From: Kosakonia sacchari
GTDB taxonomy: Bacteria > Pseudomonadota > Gammaproteobacteria > Enterobacterales > Enterobacteriaceae
Assembly: GCA_900109485.1 (NCBI GenBank)
Contig: FOAY01000005.1
Location: 62,001 to 126,000 of the forward strand
Length of the DNA stretch: 64,000 bases
Direction of reading: 5' to 3'
A program made the position numbers and the translations under genes. Shown piece after piece: positions 1 through 9,330 of this stretch; position 1 is the stretch's first letter, and each line of letters starts with the position of its first letter. Below the pieces are notes generated by a model, which had not been told where the DNA came from, searched no databases, and was given only the letters and a program-made list of their open reading frames with translations.

Positions 1-679
1 CGCCCGCCGCGATCACCCGAATACCGAAATCCCAGTCATCCGAAAGATGCTCGACAAACCGGCCCTTATCAAGCTGATAAAAGATTTCGATACCGCCCAC
101 TTTGTCGTAAAGTGCGCGTTCAACGGCAAACCCCTTGCCATCGGGAAAGCCACCAAACAGCGAAAATGAGACCTCACGGCAACGCAGCGTTTTCTGAATC
201 TCCGCAAACAGATTGGGGCGAAGCCGGAACGCGTTCTCGTTGTAGTAGTAATTACAGGTGCCTAAATCGCCGTTTTCCGCGATCATTTTTTCAATCAGCG
301 AGTGTAGCCACCAGCTATCAACGGTGCAGTCGGCATCTGCCGAGACGATGTAGTGTTTGCGGCTAATGCCCAGCCGTTTGTCCCGGGCTTTTGAGCGCAG
401 CGATGCGTAATCCATCCCGCATTTTCTTGCAGAGGAAACACCCTGCGTGGGCTCTTTAATGATATGAATATCCAGCGCCGGATGCAGACGCTGAAATTCG
501 CTGATTTTGGCAACGGAATCATCGGTGGAATTATTATCCACAACGATCAGTTCATACTTTTCATGCGACAACATATTGCTGCATGTTTTTTGATTAAATA
601 ACGAAGTGAGAACCGCATCGATACGATCGCTTTCGTTATAGACCGGCAAAACAATTGATATGTAAATGTCCTTACGCAT
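1..679 (-). CDS. Family 2 glycosyltransferase, C-terminus beyond window edge
   Basis: The minus-strand frame from the ATG at 679 is open to position 1, giving about 226 residues. It opens with a GT-A nucleotide-sugar domain: ISIVLPVYNE near residues 7-16, a VVDNNSTDD segment near 50, and an SADADCTVD stretch near 118 that supplies the DxD-type metal site. A strong AGGGAGG ribosome site precedes the ATG. The start overlaps the end of the upstream glycosyltransferase gene by 8 nt, so the two are almost certainly co-translated. The acceptor and sugar cannot be told from sequence; a cell-surface glycan or a small glycoside are both possible. The 3' end lies outside the window. Confidence 0.85.
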   Translation of the reverse strand, partial: MRKDIYISIVLPVYNESDRIDAVLTSLFNQKTCSNMLSHEKYELIVVDNNSTDDSVAKISEFQRLHPALDIHIIKEPTQGVSSARKCGMDYASLRSKARDKRLGISRKHYIVSADADCTVDSWWLHSLIEKMIAENGDLGTCNYYYNENAFRLRPNLFAEIQKTLRCREVSFSLFGGFPDGKGFAVERALYDKVGGIEIFYQLDKGRFVEHLSDDWDFGIRVIAAG

Positions 680-2060
680 ACAACCTCCCTGAGTGATTAC
701 TATCTGAATTGCTGCTCTCATCGATGAGCACTTTCTTGCCAATAAGAAAGTTTCGATAAGCAATTTCTTTCATTAATGATTTATTGGTGATGAGCTTAAA
801 GACGCTGGAAATAAACGCATCGTCCGGGTAACCATCATGTTCGGCAGTGATATTCATTATCGGTGCCTCAAAGCCGTATTGTCCATATACTTCATCGTAA
901 TATTCATATCGTGTCGAAATGTAACAACGACGGTGACTAATGGCTTCACCAACAGGATTACCGTAGCTGTCGTAGTCCCATGAAGTCAGAAAGGAGACAA
1001 GGTCACAGGAATAATACAAATCCTCAACGGTGTGAGCGTTATAACCATGCGGCATATAATTGTGCTGCAGCCAACCAATAAAATGAATAAAAGGCACGAT
1101 CTGTAATTGAACCGACAGATTGACCAGTTGCTGATAACAGGATGGCGCCTCATTAATATCGCCAGCAATGACGAGATGAACACGCTGTGCAGAATTGTTC
1201 TGCCGGAAAAGTCGGTTGAGTCGCCAGACGAGGTAAATATCGCGATCCAGCCGTTTTTGCGGAATAATTCGCGTGGTTCGGGCAATAAGAATGTCATCGC
1301 TGCCAATGCTAAGACTGTGCCTGATATCGCTGCAATCTCCTGTTTCTGTAAAATCGTATGTGTTCTTTTTTACTTGTACTTCAATGGTATAGTTGCACCA
1401 CTCCTCAAGTCTGTCTTTTAATTCCTGATTAAGCGTCACATAGCGTATATACGGAGAGTTAACCGGTTTGATGGCATGCGGCCAGGGGTGTGTGCCATAT
1501 TTCTGTACGCTTTTTTCGCTATTCCACATCAGGTCATGGTCACGCCAGGTAACAAAATCGCCTAGGTTATAACGCTTACCATATATATCAATTGCTAAAT
1601 ATATCGCTTTTGTATATATAATGTTTTCCGGCAGTGTGCCATTTTCAACAAAAAGATAACCAATATTCAGACGTTCCCATTGCTGTACCATTTTTTCAGC
1701 CAACACTTCAGCCGCGACATCAATTTTCGCCAGAATAGTATTTAACTCCGCTTGTGGGACAACAGTTTTCTGACTTATCAATACATTGTGCGAATAATTT
1801 ATAAAATCAACGTTGTAATTCGGTACGCTGGTAATGTCATCTATTCGCACTAATATAAAAGCATCTTTATATATCGATTTCTCCCATTCGTATGGTTTAT
1901 TGAATTTTCCTTTATCCAGCTTTATGTCATAACCAAGATTAAGATAATTTTTAATCCCCTTTTGTGAGAGTAACCGTGCGGTTTTAAATGCCTCAACAGT
2001 AATTCCTGAAAAGGCAACGCCATCGAATGATATAAACATTGCTCCATTGCATTCATCCAT
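672..2060 (-). CDS. Family 4-like (GT-B) glycosyltransferase
   Basis: About 462 residues from the ATG at 2060, which has a GGGG ribosome site 7 nt upstream; an in-frame ATG at 2138 would add 26 basic residues but has a poor ribosome site. The N-terminus (FISFDGVAFSGITVEAF) fits the donor-binding start of GT-B enzymes. The C-terminal half carries RTTRIIPQKRLDRDI and the SFLTSWDYDSYGNPVGEAI region typical of retaining GT4 enzymes. It forms a two-gene unit with the downstream GT2 gene. The gene is visibly more AT-rich than the flanking housekeeping genes, which suggests acquisition. Substrate unknown. Confidence 0.75.
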   Translation of the reverse strand: MDECNGAMFISFDGVAFSGITVEAFKTARLLSQKGIKNYLNLGYDIKLDKGKFNKPYEWEKSIYKDAFILVRIDDITSVPNYNVDFINYSHNVLISQKTVVPQAELNTILAKIDVAAEVLAEKMVQQWERLNIGYLFVENGTLPENIIYTKAIYLAIDIYGKRYNLGDFVTWRDHDLMWNSEKSVQKYGTHPWPHAIKPVNSPYIRYVTLNQELKDRLEEWCNYTIEVQVKKNTYDFTETGDCSDIRHSLSIGSDDILIARTTRIIPQKRLDRDIYLVWRLNRLFRQNNSAQRVHLVIAGDINEAPSCYQQLVNLSVQLQIVPFIHFIGWLQHNYMPHGYNAHTVEDLYYSCDLVSFLTSWDYDSYGNPVGEAISHRRCYISTRYEYYDEVYGQYGFEAPIMNITAEHDGYPDDAFISSVFKLITNKSLMKEIAYRNFLIGKKVLIDESSNSDSNHSGRLYA

Positions 2061-2138
2061 GAAATTTCCCCTATCATGTGGTTTACGGAATCTTTTAATT
2101 ATCCTTTTAGTTAAGGAGAACATATATTTTGCAGGCAT

Positions 2139-2451
2139 TAAAGAGACCTGAATCGTATCAATGGATATATTCTCGGAATTTTAAAGGTGTGCCAGGAGAG
2201 TGCAGTTTGCTTATTTTATAGAGATCCATTTTCATTCATTTTTTCCAGGATTTTTCTCCAGATGCACAGCATCGGTGGGTTGAATTAAGACAATCCTGAA
2301 ATTCCTTTTTCCGATTGCGCTTTATGTCGCAATGATCGAGGATGACAGTTCGGTATGGTTCTTGTACCGATTTGCAATGATGAGATTGAATTTCGCCCGG
2401 CACTGTTACCGGGCTTGTCCTTGAAACATTGAACTGGATTAAGGAGTAAGC
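2139..2451. other. Intergenic region between glycosyltransferase operon and sra
   Basis: This 313-base stretch holds no convincing gene; in E. coli the bdm gene sits upstream of sra, and no bdm-like reading frame is seen here. The one clear structure is a 6-bp inverted repeat with an 8-base loop at 2395-2414 (GCCCGG, loop, CCGGGC). It has no following T-run, so it is not a good terminator. It sits about 37 bases before the sra start and would lie in the sra leader if transcription begins upstream of it. Confidence 0.4.
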
Positions 2452-2589
2452 ATGAAATCGAACCGTCAGGCACGCCACATCATGGGGCTGGATTACAAAG
2501 TGTCAAACACGCGTAAAATTGTTAACAAAGACAATCACGAAGAGACGGTGGTTGTTCATCGCTCCGGTCGTCATCGCCGCGCGGGTTAA
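2452..2589 (+). CDS. sra: Stationary-phase ribosome-associated protein Sra (S22)
   Basis: A 45-residue basic protein beginning [19 protein letters not shown], matching E. coli Sra (RpsV), which is also 45 residues. In E. coli it associates with 30S subunits and accumulates in stationary phase. An AAGGAG ribosome site lies 5-6 nt before the ATG. The C-terminal part ([10 protein letters not shown]) differs from E. coli but keeps its basic character. It is followed at once by a strong terminator and then maeA, as in E. coli where rpsV precedes maeA. Confidence 0.93.
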   Translation: MKSNRQARHIMGLDYKVSNTRKIVNKDNHEETVVVHRSGRHRRAG

Positions 2590-2603
2590 GTTTTCCACCC
2601 TGA

Positions 2604-2628
2604 ACCACCCCAACCGGGGTGGTTTTTT
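2604..2628 (+). terminator. Rho-independent terminator of sra
   Basis: ACCACCCC, loop AACC, then GGGGTGGT followed by T's: an 8-bp GC-rich stem with a T-run just after the sra stop codon. Confidence 0.9.
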
Positions 2629-2766
2629 GTTTTCCCTCCTTGATAACAATTCATCAACGAAATCCGCGAACAAGAAGTATTTGCTGACAGCTTGTTTTAT
2701 ACTCTCGCCCGTCGCACACCCCCCGCGAAACGCTCTCGCAGGGATCGTTGAACAAGGAGCTGTAAA

Positions 2767-4470
2767 ATGAATGCCAAACATAATAAAAACCGATCGTTAT
2801 ATATTCCTTATGCCGGGCCGGTGCTACTGGAGTTTCCACTGCTGAACAAAGGCAGCGCCTTCAGCATGGAAGAGCGCAGTAATTTCAATCTGCTGGGTCT
2901 GTTACCGGAAGTGGTTGAAACGATTGAAGAACAGGCCGAACGCGCCTGGTTGCAGTACCAGAGCTTTAAAACAGATATTGATAAGCACATCTATTTACGC
3001 AATATCCAGGATACCAACGAAACGCTCTTCTACCGCCTGGTGGAAAACCATCTCGATGAGATGATGCCGGTGATCTACACCCCGACTGTTGGCTGGGCCT
3101 GCGAACGCTTCTCTGACATTTACCGCCGCGCTCGTGGTGTGTTTATCTCCTGGCAGAACCGCAGCAGTATGGACGACATTCTGCAAAACGTGCCGAACCA
3201 CAATATCAAAGTGATCGTGGTGACCGATGGCGAACGTATTCTCGGCCTTGGCGACCAGGGGATTGGCGGCATGGGGATTCCGATTGGCAAGCTGTCGCTC
3301 TATACCTCCTGTGGCGGCATCAGCCCGGCTTATACCCTGCCAGTGGTACTGGATGTTGGCACCAACAACCAGCAATTAATTAATGACCCGCTCTACATGG
3401 GCTCACGCCACCCGCGTATTACCGGCGATGAATATTACGCTTTCGTCGATGAATTCATTCAGGCGGTGAAACAGCGTTGGCCGGATGTGCTGCTGCAATT
3501 TGAAGACTTCGCGCAGAAAAACGCGATGCCGCTGCTGAATCGCTATCGCGATGAGATCTGCTGCTTTAACGATGATATTCAGGGTACGGCAGCCGTAACC
3601 GTCGGTACGCTGATTGCCGCCAGCCGCGCGGCGGGTAGCCAGTTGAGCAACCAGAAGATCGTCTTCCTCGGCGCGGGTTCTGCCGGTTGCGGTATCGCTG
3701 AGCAGATAATCGCCCAGACGCAGCGCGAAGGCCTGAGCGAAGCGGCGGCCCGCCAGAAAGTTTATATGGTCGATCGTTTTGGTCTGCTGACGGACGAAAT
3801 GCCGAACCTGCTGCCGTTCCAGAGCAAGCTGGTGCAGAAACGCGAAAACCTGCAAAGCTGGGATACCGGCGCGCAGAATGAAGCACTCTCTTTGCTGGAT
3901 GTGGTGCGTAATGTGAAGCCGGACATTCTGATCGGCGTTTCTGGCCAGACCGGTCTGTTCACCGAAGAGATCATCCGTGAAATGCACAAGCACTGCCCGC
4001 GCCCGATCGTGATGCCGCTCTCCAACCCGACTTCCCGCGTGGAAGCGACGCCGCAGGACATCATTAGCTGGACCGACGGTATGGCGCTGGTCGCCACCGG
4101 CAGTCCGTTCGCGCCGGTACAGTGGAAAGAGAAAACCTACCCGATTGCTCAGTGCAATAACGCCTATATTTTCCCGGGCATTGGTCTTGGCGTGATCTCC
4201 TCCGGCGCGTCGCGCATCACCGATGAAATGCTGATGGCGGCCAGTGAAACGCTGGCGGAATACTCGCCGCTGCTGCTGAACGGTGAAGGCCTGGTGCTGC
4301 CGGAACTGAAAGATATCCAGTCCGTTTCCCGCGCCATCGCGTTTGTCGTCGGTAAAATGGCGCAGCAACAAGGTATCGCGGCGAAAACCTCGCCTGAAGC
4401 GCTGAAGCAGTCAATCAACGACAACTTCTGGGAACCGAAGTACCGCAGCTATCGCCGTACCTCCATCTGA
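2767..4470 (+). CDS. maeA: NAD-dependent malic enzyme (malate to pyruvate + CO2)
   Basis: 567 residues, close in length and sequence to E. coli MaeA (SfcA, 565 residues). The cytosolic enzyme oxidatively decarboxylates L-malate to pyruvate using NAD+ and a divalent metal. Visible features are the catalytic Tyr104 in VIYTPTVG, Lys175 in GMGIPIGK, metal ligands in the FEDF (E246-D247) and FNDDIQGTA (D269-D270) motifs, and the Rossmann GAGSAGCG at about 302-309. An AAGGAG ribosome site precedes the ATG. It is monocistronic between the sra terminator and the ABC-F leader region. Confidence 0.96.
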   Translation: MNAKHNKNRSLYIPYAGPVLLEFPLLNKGSAFSMEERSNFNLLGLLPEVVETIEEQAERAWLQYQSFKTDIDKHIYLRNIQDTNETLFYRLVENHLDEMMPVIYTPTVGWACERFSDIYRRARGVFISWQNRSSMDDILQNVPNHNIKVIVVTDGERILGLGDQGIGGMGIPIGKLSLYTSCGGISPAYTLPVVLDVGTNNQQLINDPLYMGSRHPRITGDEYYAFVDEFIQAVKQRWPDVLLQFEDFAQKNAMPLLNRYRDEICCFNDDIQGTAAVTVGTLIAASRAAGSQLSNQKIVFLGAGSAGCGIAEQIIAQTQREGLSEAAARQKVYMVDRFGLLTDEMPNLLPFQSKLVQKRENLQSWDTGAQNEALSLLDVVRNVKPDILIGVSGQTGLFTEEIIREMHKHCPRPIVMPLSNPTSRVEATPQDIISWTDGMALVATGSPFAPVQWKEKTYPIAQCNNAYIFPGIGLGVISSGASRITDEMLMAASETLAEYSPLLLNGEGLVLPELKDIQSVSRAIAFVVGKMAQQQGIAAKTSPEALKQSINDNFWEPKYRSYRRTSI

Positions 4471-4587
4471 TCCTCCCGCGCCCGGCGTCCTTGTGCGGCG
4501 GGCTATTTTCCTTGCTGGTAAAAGATTCATTTCCTCGCTAAACTCCTTTTCACCCATCAACTTACTGAATATAAAAGGAGGCTAATT

Positions 4588-4671
4588 ATGCTGTATTGTG
4601 AACTGTTCAATGTTTCACATACATTTGGCGATCGTGCCAGCTCAAGCGTTATCGGTATCGTGCTGCGATAA
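4588..4671 (+). CDS. Putative 27-residue leader peptide upstream of ABC-F gene
   Basis: A short frame starting MLYCELFNVSHTFGD and ending VIGIVLR, too short for standard gene finders. It has an excellent AGGAGG ribosome site 6 nt before the ATG, far better than that of the ABC-F gene downstream. Its last codons and its stop codon lie inside a long inverted repeat. This is the architecture expected of a leader peptide that controls a downstream gene by ribosome position. Its role is inferred; I do not recognise the peptide. Confidence 0.55.
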   Translation: MLYCELFNVSHTFGDRASSSVIGIVLR

Positions 4672-4775
4672 CTTCGGCTTGAGCGAAGCTTAAAACCCCC
4701 TTCTCTCGGGCTTACCGGGTTATCGTCAGCGATGTTTGACGAGGCACTCTCGTGTCTGTAACTCTTGAGTAAGCA
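4640..4775 (+). promoter_or_regulatory. Candidate attenuator with competing hairpins before ABC-F gene
   Basis: GCTCAAGC-GTTATCG at 4640-4654 pairs with CGATAAC at 4666-4672 and, after a 4-base bulge, GCTTGAGC at 4677-4684, giving a 15-bp stem across the leader stop codon. The CGATAAC arm has a second perfect partner, GTTATCG at 4719-4725, extended by CGG/CCG. CTTGAG occurs again at 4764-4769, over the only purine-rich ribosome-site candidate of the ABC-F gene, and could pair with CTCAAG at 4641-4646. These pairings exclude one another, so ribosome stalling or speed in the leader could switch the structure. Confidence 0.5.
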
Positions 4776-6482
4776 ATGAGCACATTACTATCTGCACAAT
4801 CACTCCGTGTTGAAACGGCCTTTGGCCCGTTATTCTCCGATCTCTCCTTTACCCTGAGAAAAGGCGATCGCCTTGGACTTATTGGCGACAATGGCTGCGG
4901 CAAAAGTACCCTGCTGAAAGTGCTGGACGGCTCGCTGTCTCCGCTTTCCGGCAACGTTACGGTTGCACACCACTGCCTGCTGGCGCGCGTGGAACAACAT
5001 CTGCCCGACGATTTGCTGGCGATGACGCTGCTTGATGCCGTGCTGGCGCAGTTGCCCGGCAGCGAGCGCGACAACCAGCGCTGGCGCGCGGAATCGCTGC
5101 TTGCCAGCATGGGGCTGAGCACGGCGGAAATCGGCCTCACCGCCGCCACCCTCAGCGGCGGCCAGCATACCCGCTTGTTACTGGCGCGGGCGCTGATCCG
5201 CGAGCCGGATCTGTTGCTGCTGGATGAACCGGGTAACCACCTTGATCTGCCGACGCTGCTGTGGCTGGAGCAGTTTTTGCGCGGCTGGAGCGGAAGCTTT
5301 GTGATGGTTTCTCATGATGCCGCCTTGCTGGATGCTGTCACCAACGGCAGTTGGATCCTGCGCGACCACACGCTGCACCACTTTGCGTTACCGTGCAGCC
5401 AGGCGCGCCAGGCGCTGGAAGAGCGTGATGCAAGCGACGCGCTGCGGCACAAAGCGGAACAAAAGGAGATTGACCGCGTGACGGCGAGTTCTAAGCGGCT
5501 GGCTATCTGGGGACGGGTCTACGACAACGAAGATCTGGCGCGCAAGGCTAAACAGATGGCGCGGCAGGTTGAGCGTCTGAAAGAGAGCCAGACCACACTA
5601 ACCGATGGCAGCGCCTGGCGGCTTTCGCTGCATGGCGAAGCGCTGCCTGCGGATCGTTTGCTGGAGATGGAACGGCTTGCAGTGCCGCCCGCAGCAGGGT
5701 TGCCCGCATTGTTCCATGTTCCGCTCGCACGGCTGAAAAGCGGCGATCGCGTGGCGGTGATGGGACGCAACGGCTGCGGGAAATCATCGCTGCTGCGGCT
5801 GATCTGGCGGGCTTTGCAGGGCGAAGCGTCTACATTGCGGCTGCATCCGCGCCTGCATGCAGGATATTACGACCAGACGTTACATCAACTAGCGGATGAT
5901 GCCACGCTGTTCGACGCGCTGGAGCCGTTTGCGCCGATGCCAGCGGATCGCAAAATGGCACTGATTAGCGCCGGTTTTGCCTGGGCGCGTCACGGGCAAC
6001 GGGTGGCGACACTAAGCGGTGGCGAGCGTTCGCGGCTGCTGTTTGTTGGCCTGTCGCTGGCGCGTTTTAACCTGCTATTACTGGATGAACCCACCAACCA
6101 TCTCGATATGGCGGGCAAAGAGGCGCTGGCCGAAACCCTGCAACAGTTCAGCGGCGGTTTCCTGCTGGTCAGTCACGATCGTCAGTTGATCAATGCCTGC
6201 TGCAATCGTTTCTGGCTGGTGGAAAACGGCGAGCTGAACGAATGGCATGATGCTGAAGCGGTTTATGATCGCTTACGGGAAAGCGTCGCAGTTTCTGCCA
6301 CTCAGCCACAACCGCTTGCTGTTGCGGCTGATGAAACGGATGACGATGATGCCCTTCTTCTGCGTCTTATCGAACTGGAAACACGGTTAGAAGAGGATCT
6401 GGCGCGTAAGGAGAAGCATCAGAAACCGCAGTTGCAGGCGCAGTGGCGCGAGGAGATCGACCGTATCCGCCTTATCCTGTAG
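4776..6482 (+). CDS. ABC-F family ATPase (ribosome-associated type)
   Basis: 568 residues with two ABC ATPase domains in one chain and no membrane segments, the hallmark of ABC-F translation factors and ribosome-protection proteins. Domain 1 has Walker A GDNGCGKST (37-45), LSGGQ (126-130) and LLLLDEPGNHLD (about 147-157), where G replaces the usual T. Domain 2 has GRNGCGKSS, LSGGE and DEPTNHLD. A charged linker lies between them and a charged tail rich in E, R and K ends the protein. Its ribosome site is weak, consistent with control through the upstream leader. Whether it confers antibiotic resistance or is a housekeeping factor cannot be decided from sequence. Confidence 0.88.
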   Translation: MSTLLSAQSLRVETAFGPLFSDLSFTLRKGDRLGLIGDNGCGKSTLLKVLDGSLSPLSGNVTVAHHCLLARVEQHLPDDLLAMTLLDAVLAQLPGSERDNQRWRAESLLASMGLSTAEIGLTAATLSGGQHTRLLLARALIREPDLLLLDEPGNHLDLPTLLWLEQFLRGWSGSFVMVSHDAALLDAVTNGSWILRDHTLHHFALPCSQARQALEERDASDALRHKAEQKEIDRVTASSKRLAIWGRVYDNEDLARKAKQMARQVERLKESQTTLTDGSAWRLSLHGEALPADRLLEMERLAVPPAAGLPALFHVPLARLKSGDRVAVMGRNGCGKSSLLRLIWRALQGEASTLRLHPRLHAGYYDQTLHQLADDATLFDALEPFAPMPADRKMALISAGFAWARHGQRVATLSGGERSRLLFVGLSLARFNLLLLDEPTNHLDMAGKEALAETLQQFSGGFLLVSHDRQLINACCNRFWLVENGELNEWHDAEAVYDRLRESVAVSATQPQPLAVAADETDDDDALLLRLIELETRLEEDLARKEKHQKPQLQAQWREEIDRIRLIL

Positions 6483-6485
6483 AAC

Positions 6486-6547
6486 GGATAAGCGTCAGCG
6501 CTATCCGGCGAAGCAATGTGCTTTTGCCGGATGGCGGCTGAGCCTTA
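6486..6547. repeat. REP/BIME palindromic element
   Basis: GGATAAGCGTCAGCGCTATCCGGC at 6486-6509 and an inverted GCCGGATGGCGGCTG at 6526-6540 are two opposed REP units of the enterobacterial type, sitting just after the ABC-F stop codon. Such elements are common 3' of enterobacterial genes and affect mRNA stability and gyrase binding. Confidence 0.7.
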
Positions 6548-6572
6548 AAAATTTCGTGGTCATTTAACGCAA

Positions 6573-6597
6573 ACAGGCGCCCTGTGGTGCCTGTTTT
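6573..6597 (+). terminator. Terminator after ABC-F gene
   Basis: ACAGGCGCC, loop CTGT, GGTGCCTGT followed by TTTT: a 9-bp stem (one G-U) with a T-run. Confidence 0.85.
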
Positions 6598-6623
6598 TCC
6601 TGACTAACAATACTGATGCCGGA

Positions 6624-6649
6624 CCGGGGCGTCTATAACGCCCGGTTTT
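6624..6649 (+). terminator. Second terminator-like hairpin
   Basis: CCGGGGCGT, loop CTATA, ACGCCCGG then TTTT; an 8-bp stem with one bulged G. It lies between the first terminator and the ABC importer operon and could back it up. Confidence 0.55.
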
Positions 6650-6752
6650 GCGCTTTCCTGAAATGCTTATCTCAATTCCTTGGTTCCTTTGTACATGTCT
6701 GCGCCGGATGATGAATCCGACATTAAGACAATAGATAACAAAGGAATTCACC

Positions 6753-8375
6753 ATGCACATCCCTTTTCGCTTGCCATTATTGACGGTGCTGATGATGGCA
6801 GCGTCCGTTCACGCCTGGGCGGTGGATACGCCGGTAAAAGGCGGCACGCTGATTTATCTTGAACAGCAGGCGCACACCAATTTGTATCCTCCGGCGGGTG
6901 GTTTTTACCCCAACGGCGGCATTCTGAATCAGATCACCGATAAGCTGACCTGGCAGAACCCAAAAACATTGCAGGTTGAACCGTGGATTGCCGAAAGCTG
7001 GACGTCGAATGCCGATAAAACCGAATACACCTTTAAAATTCGCCCCGGCGTGACCTTTTCTGACGGCACACCGCTGGATGCCAATGCGGTGGCAAAAAAT
7101 TTCGACACGTACGGGCTGGGTAACAAAGCGCAGCGTTTACCGGTATCGGAAGTGATCAATAACTATGATCACAGCGAAGTGGTGGATGCGCAGACGGTGA
7201 AGTTCTACTTCAAAAAGCCGTCGCCAGGTTTTTTACAGGGCACGGCCACCATTGGTTCCGGGCTGGTTTCCCTGAGTACGTTACAACGTAACTTTGATGA
7301 ACTGGGCGATGCCCGGCATATTATCGGTTCCGGGCCGTTTGTCGTCAGTGATGAAAAGCTGGGGCGCGAAGTGACGCTGGAGAAGCGTAAAGATTATCAG
7401 TGGGGGCCGAAGAATCTCACCCAGCAAGGCCCGGCCAACCTCGACGGCATCAAAATTATCGTCACCCCGGAAGACAGCGTGCGCATTGGCGCGTTGCTGG
7501 CAGGCCAAGCCGGATTTATCCGCCAGGTGCAGGCTTATGATGAAAAACAGGCCACCGATCAGGGTTTCCAGATCTACGCCGCCCCGACGCGCGGCGTGAA
7601 TGACAGCCTCAGTTTCCGCCCGGATAACCCGCTGGTCGCCGATCTGCGCGTGCGCCAGGCATTGCTCCATGCGACAAACATCAAACAGGTTGTCGATACC
7701 CTCTTCTCGCCCAACTACCCGCAGGCCACCTCGGTTATTGCCCGTTCTGCCGCCGGTTACACCAATCTGAGCGACAAACTGACCTTTGATCCGGCCAAAG
7801 CCAACCAGTTACTGGATGACGCAGGCTGGAAAGCAGGCAGCGATGGCATTCGCGCTAAAGAGGGCCAGCGTCTGGCGCTGACGGTTTACGAATCCCTGCC
7901 GCAGCCGCAAAACAAAGAGGTGCTGCAACTGGTGGCGCAACAGTGGCGACAGGTTGGCGTTGCGCTGAGCGTTAAAGCTGGCGACGCCGGAAGCCACACG
8001 CTGGATAACCTCGATCCGCTAAAAACGCCGCTGACCGTTTCTGAGGTTGGGCGTGCCGATCCGGATGTCGTGAAAAGTATGTTCTATCCGGCAAACCGCG
8101 ATGCGTTGCTGCAAAAAGGCGGTTCCAGCGACAAGGTAAAAAGTTTCCGCGACGACAAACTCAACGATCTGCTGGTCTCTATTTCTGCTGAAGTCGATGC
8201 ACAAAAACGCCTGCAACTGACCGGCGAGGCCCAGCGTTATCTGCTAGACAACGCTTATGTGATCCCGATTTTTGAAGAGCCGCAAGTCTTTGCCGGTGCA
8301 CCGTGGCTGAAAGGCGCGGCCTTCGAAGCCGTTGGCCGCCCGTCATTCTATGGCGCGTGGATCGCGAAACACTGA
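6753..8375 (+). CDS. Periplasmic substrate-binding protein, dipeptide/nickel ABC family
   Basis: 540 residues with a signal peptide ending in a VHAWA-type site near residues 19-23, then an SBP family 5 fold (GGTLIYLEQQ, WIAESW, FKIRPGVTFSDGTPLDANAVAKNF, GSGPFVVSDE). An AAAGGA ribosome site precedes the ATG. It begins a six-gene operon with two permeases, a double ATPase, a flavin monooxygenase and a fused carboxymuconolactone-decarboxylase-type protein. From memory this corresponds to the TIGRFAM set named after Klebsiella KPN_01854/KPN_01858 and Agrobacterium Avi_7169/7170. The ligand is unknown; pairing with a monooxygenase suggests a small organic compound that is oxidised after uptake rather than a peptide. 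Confidence 0.85.
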   Translation: MHIPFRLPLLTVLMMAASVHAWAVDTPVKGGTLIYLEQQAHTNLYPPAGGFYPNGGILNQITDKLTWQNPKTLQVEPWIAESWTSNADKTEYTFKIRPGVTFSDGTPLDANAVAKNFDTYGLGNKAQRLPVSEVINNYDHSEVVDAQTVKFYFKKPSPGFLQGTATIGSGLVSLSTLQRNFDELGDARHIIGSGPFVVSDEKLGREVTLEKRKDYQWGPKNLTQQGPANLDGIKIIVTPEDSVRIGALLAGQAGFIRQVQAYDEKQATDQGFQIYAAPTRGVNDSLSFRPDNPLVADLRVRQALLHATNIKQVVDTLFSPNYPQATSVIARSAAGYTNLSDKLTFDPAKANQLLDDAGWKAGSDGIRAKEGQRLALTVYESLPQPQNKEVLQLVAQQWRQVGVALSVKAGDAGSHTLDNLDPLKTPLTVSEVGRADPDVVKSMFYPANRDALLQKGGSSDKVKSFRDDKLNDLLVSISAEVDAQKRLQLTGEAQRYLLDNAYVIPIFEEPQVFAGAPWLKGAAFEAVGRPSFYGAWIAKH

Positions 8376-8385
8376 GGAGGCTGCA

Positions 8386-9330
8386 ATGAGCCACTATCTT
8401 CTGCGGCGTGCGGGACAAGGCCTGCTGGTGCTATGGGCGGCGTTTACCCTCTCTTTTGTGCTGCTCCAGGTGCTGCCGGGCGATGCGGTGTTGATTAAGT
8501 TTCAGAACCCCGACCTCGGGCTTAGCCCGGCACAGATTGAGGAAATGCGCATTGCCTATGGGGCGGACAGCCCCCTGTGGCAGCAATATTTTCATACGCT
8601 GTTGGCGATGTTGCGCGGAGATTTTGGCTATTCGGTACAGGCCGGAGTGGCGGTGAGCGAGCTGATTGCCAGCAATCTCCCCGACACACTGCAACTCGCC
8701 GCACCGGCATTCGTGCTCGCTGTAGTACTGGCTTTTGTGCTGGCGTTTGTCTCGCGGTTGCCCGCATTACGCTGGTTGAGTAATGCCATTCAATCTTTGC
8801 CGGTCCTGTTTATTTCGCTGCCTACCTTCTGGCTGGGCATTGCACTGATTCAGCTTTTTTCCTTCCAGTTGCGGCTGATCCCGGTCATTAACCCCTTGCC
8901 GTTGCAGGGGTTGATCCTGCCGATTATTACCGTGGCGATCCCTATTTCCGCTCCGTTGGCGCAGATCTTGTTACGCAGTATCGATCAGGTATCGGCTCAG
9001 CCGTTTGTGGGCGTGGCGCGCGCTAAAGGGGTGAGCGAAACCGGCGTGCTGTGGCGGCACGTTATCGGCAATGCCCTGCTGCCGGTGCTGAATATCGCCG
9101 GGCTGTTGTTGGGGGAATTGATTGCTGGTGCGCTGATCACGGAAACCGTCTTTGGCCGTGGCGGGCTGGGACAACTGACGCAGCAGGCGGTGAACAATCA
9201 GGACATTGCCGTGTTGCAGGCGATAGTGATGATCTCCGCGCTGGGGTTTGTCCTGATCAATCTGCTGGTGGATCTGCTGATGCCGTGGTTTGACCCGCGG
9301 CTGAAAACCGTTACCGGAGGTGCAGTATGA
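8386..9330 (+). CDS. ABC importer permease, DppB type
   Basis: 314 residues from the ATG at 8386, which has a GAGGAGG ribosome site; an earlier in-frame start would overlap the binding-protein gene. It has about six membrane segments, the N-terminal YLLRRAGQGLLVLW helix usual for DppB-type permeases, and the EAA loop region (VARAKGVSETGVLWRHVIGNALLPVLN) that docks the ATPase. Its stop overlaps the next start (ATGA), indicating translational coupling. Confidence 0.9.
   Translation: MSHYLLRRAGQGLLVLWAAFTLSFVLLQVLPGDAVLIKFQNPDLGLSPAQIEEMRIAYGADSPLWQQYFHTLLAMLRGDFGYSVQAGVAVSELIASNLPDTLQLAAPAFVLAVVLAFVLAFVSRLPALRWLSNAIQSLPVLFISLPTFWLGIALIQLFSFQLRLIPVINPLPLQGLILPIITVAIPISAPLAQILLRSIDQVSAQPFVGVARAKGVSETGVLWRHVIGNALLPVLNIAGLLLGELIAGALITETVFGRGGLGQLTQQAVNNQDIAVLQAIVMISALGFVLINLLVDLLMPWFDPRLKTVTGGAV

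Noticed and set aside
2605-2839. Short frames on both strands between sra and maeA
   Set aside because: They overlap the sra terminator or the maeA start and have no ribosome sites.
3403-4371. 322-codon open frame on the minus strand inside maeA
   Set aside because: It is an antisense shadow of a well-matched conserved gene in GC-rich codon context; no ribosome site and no recognisable domain.
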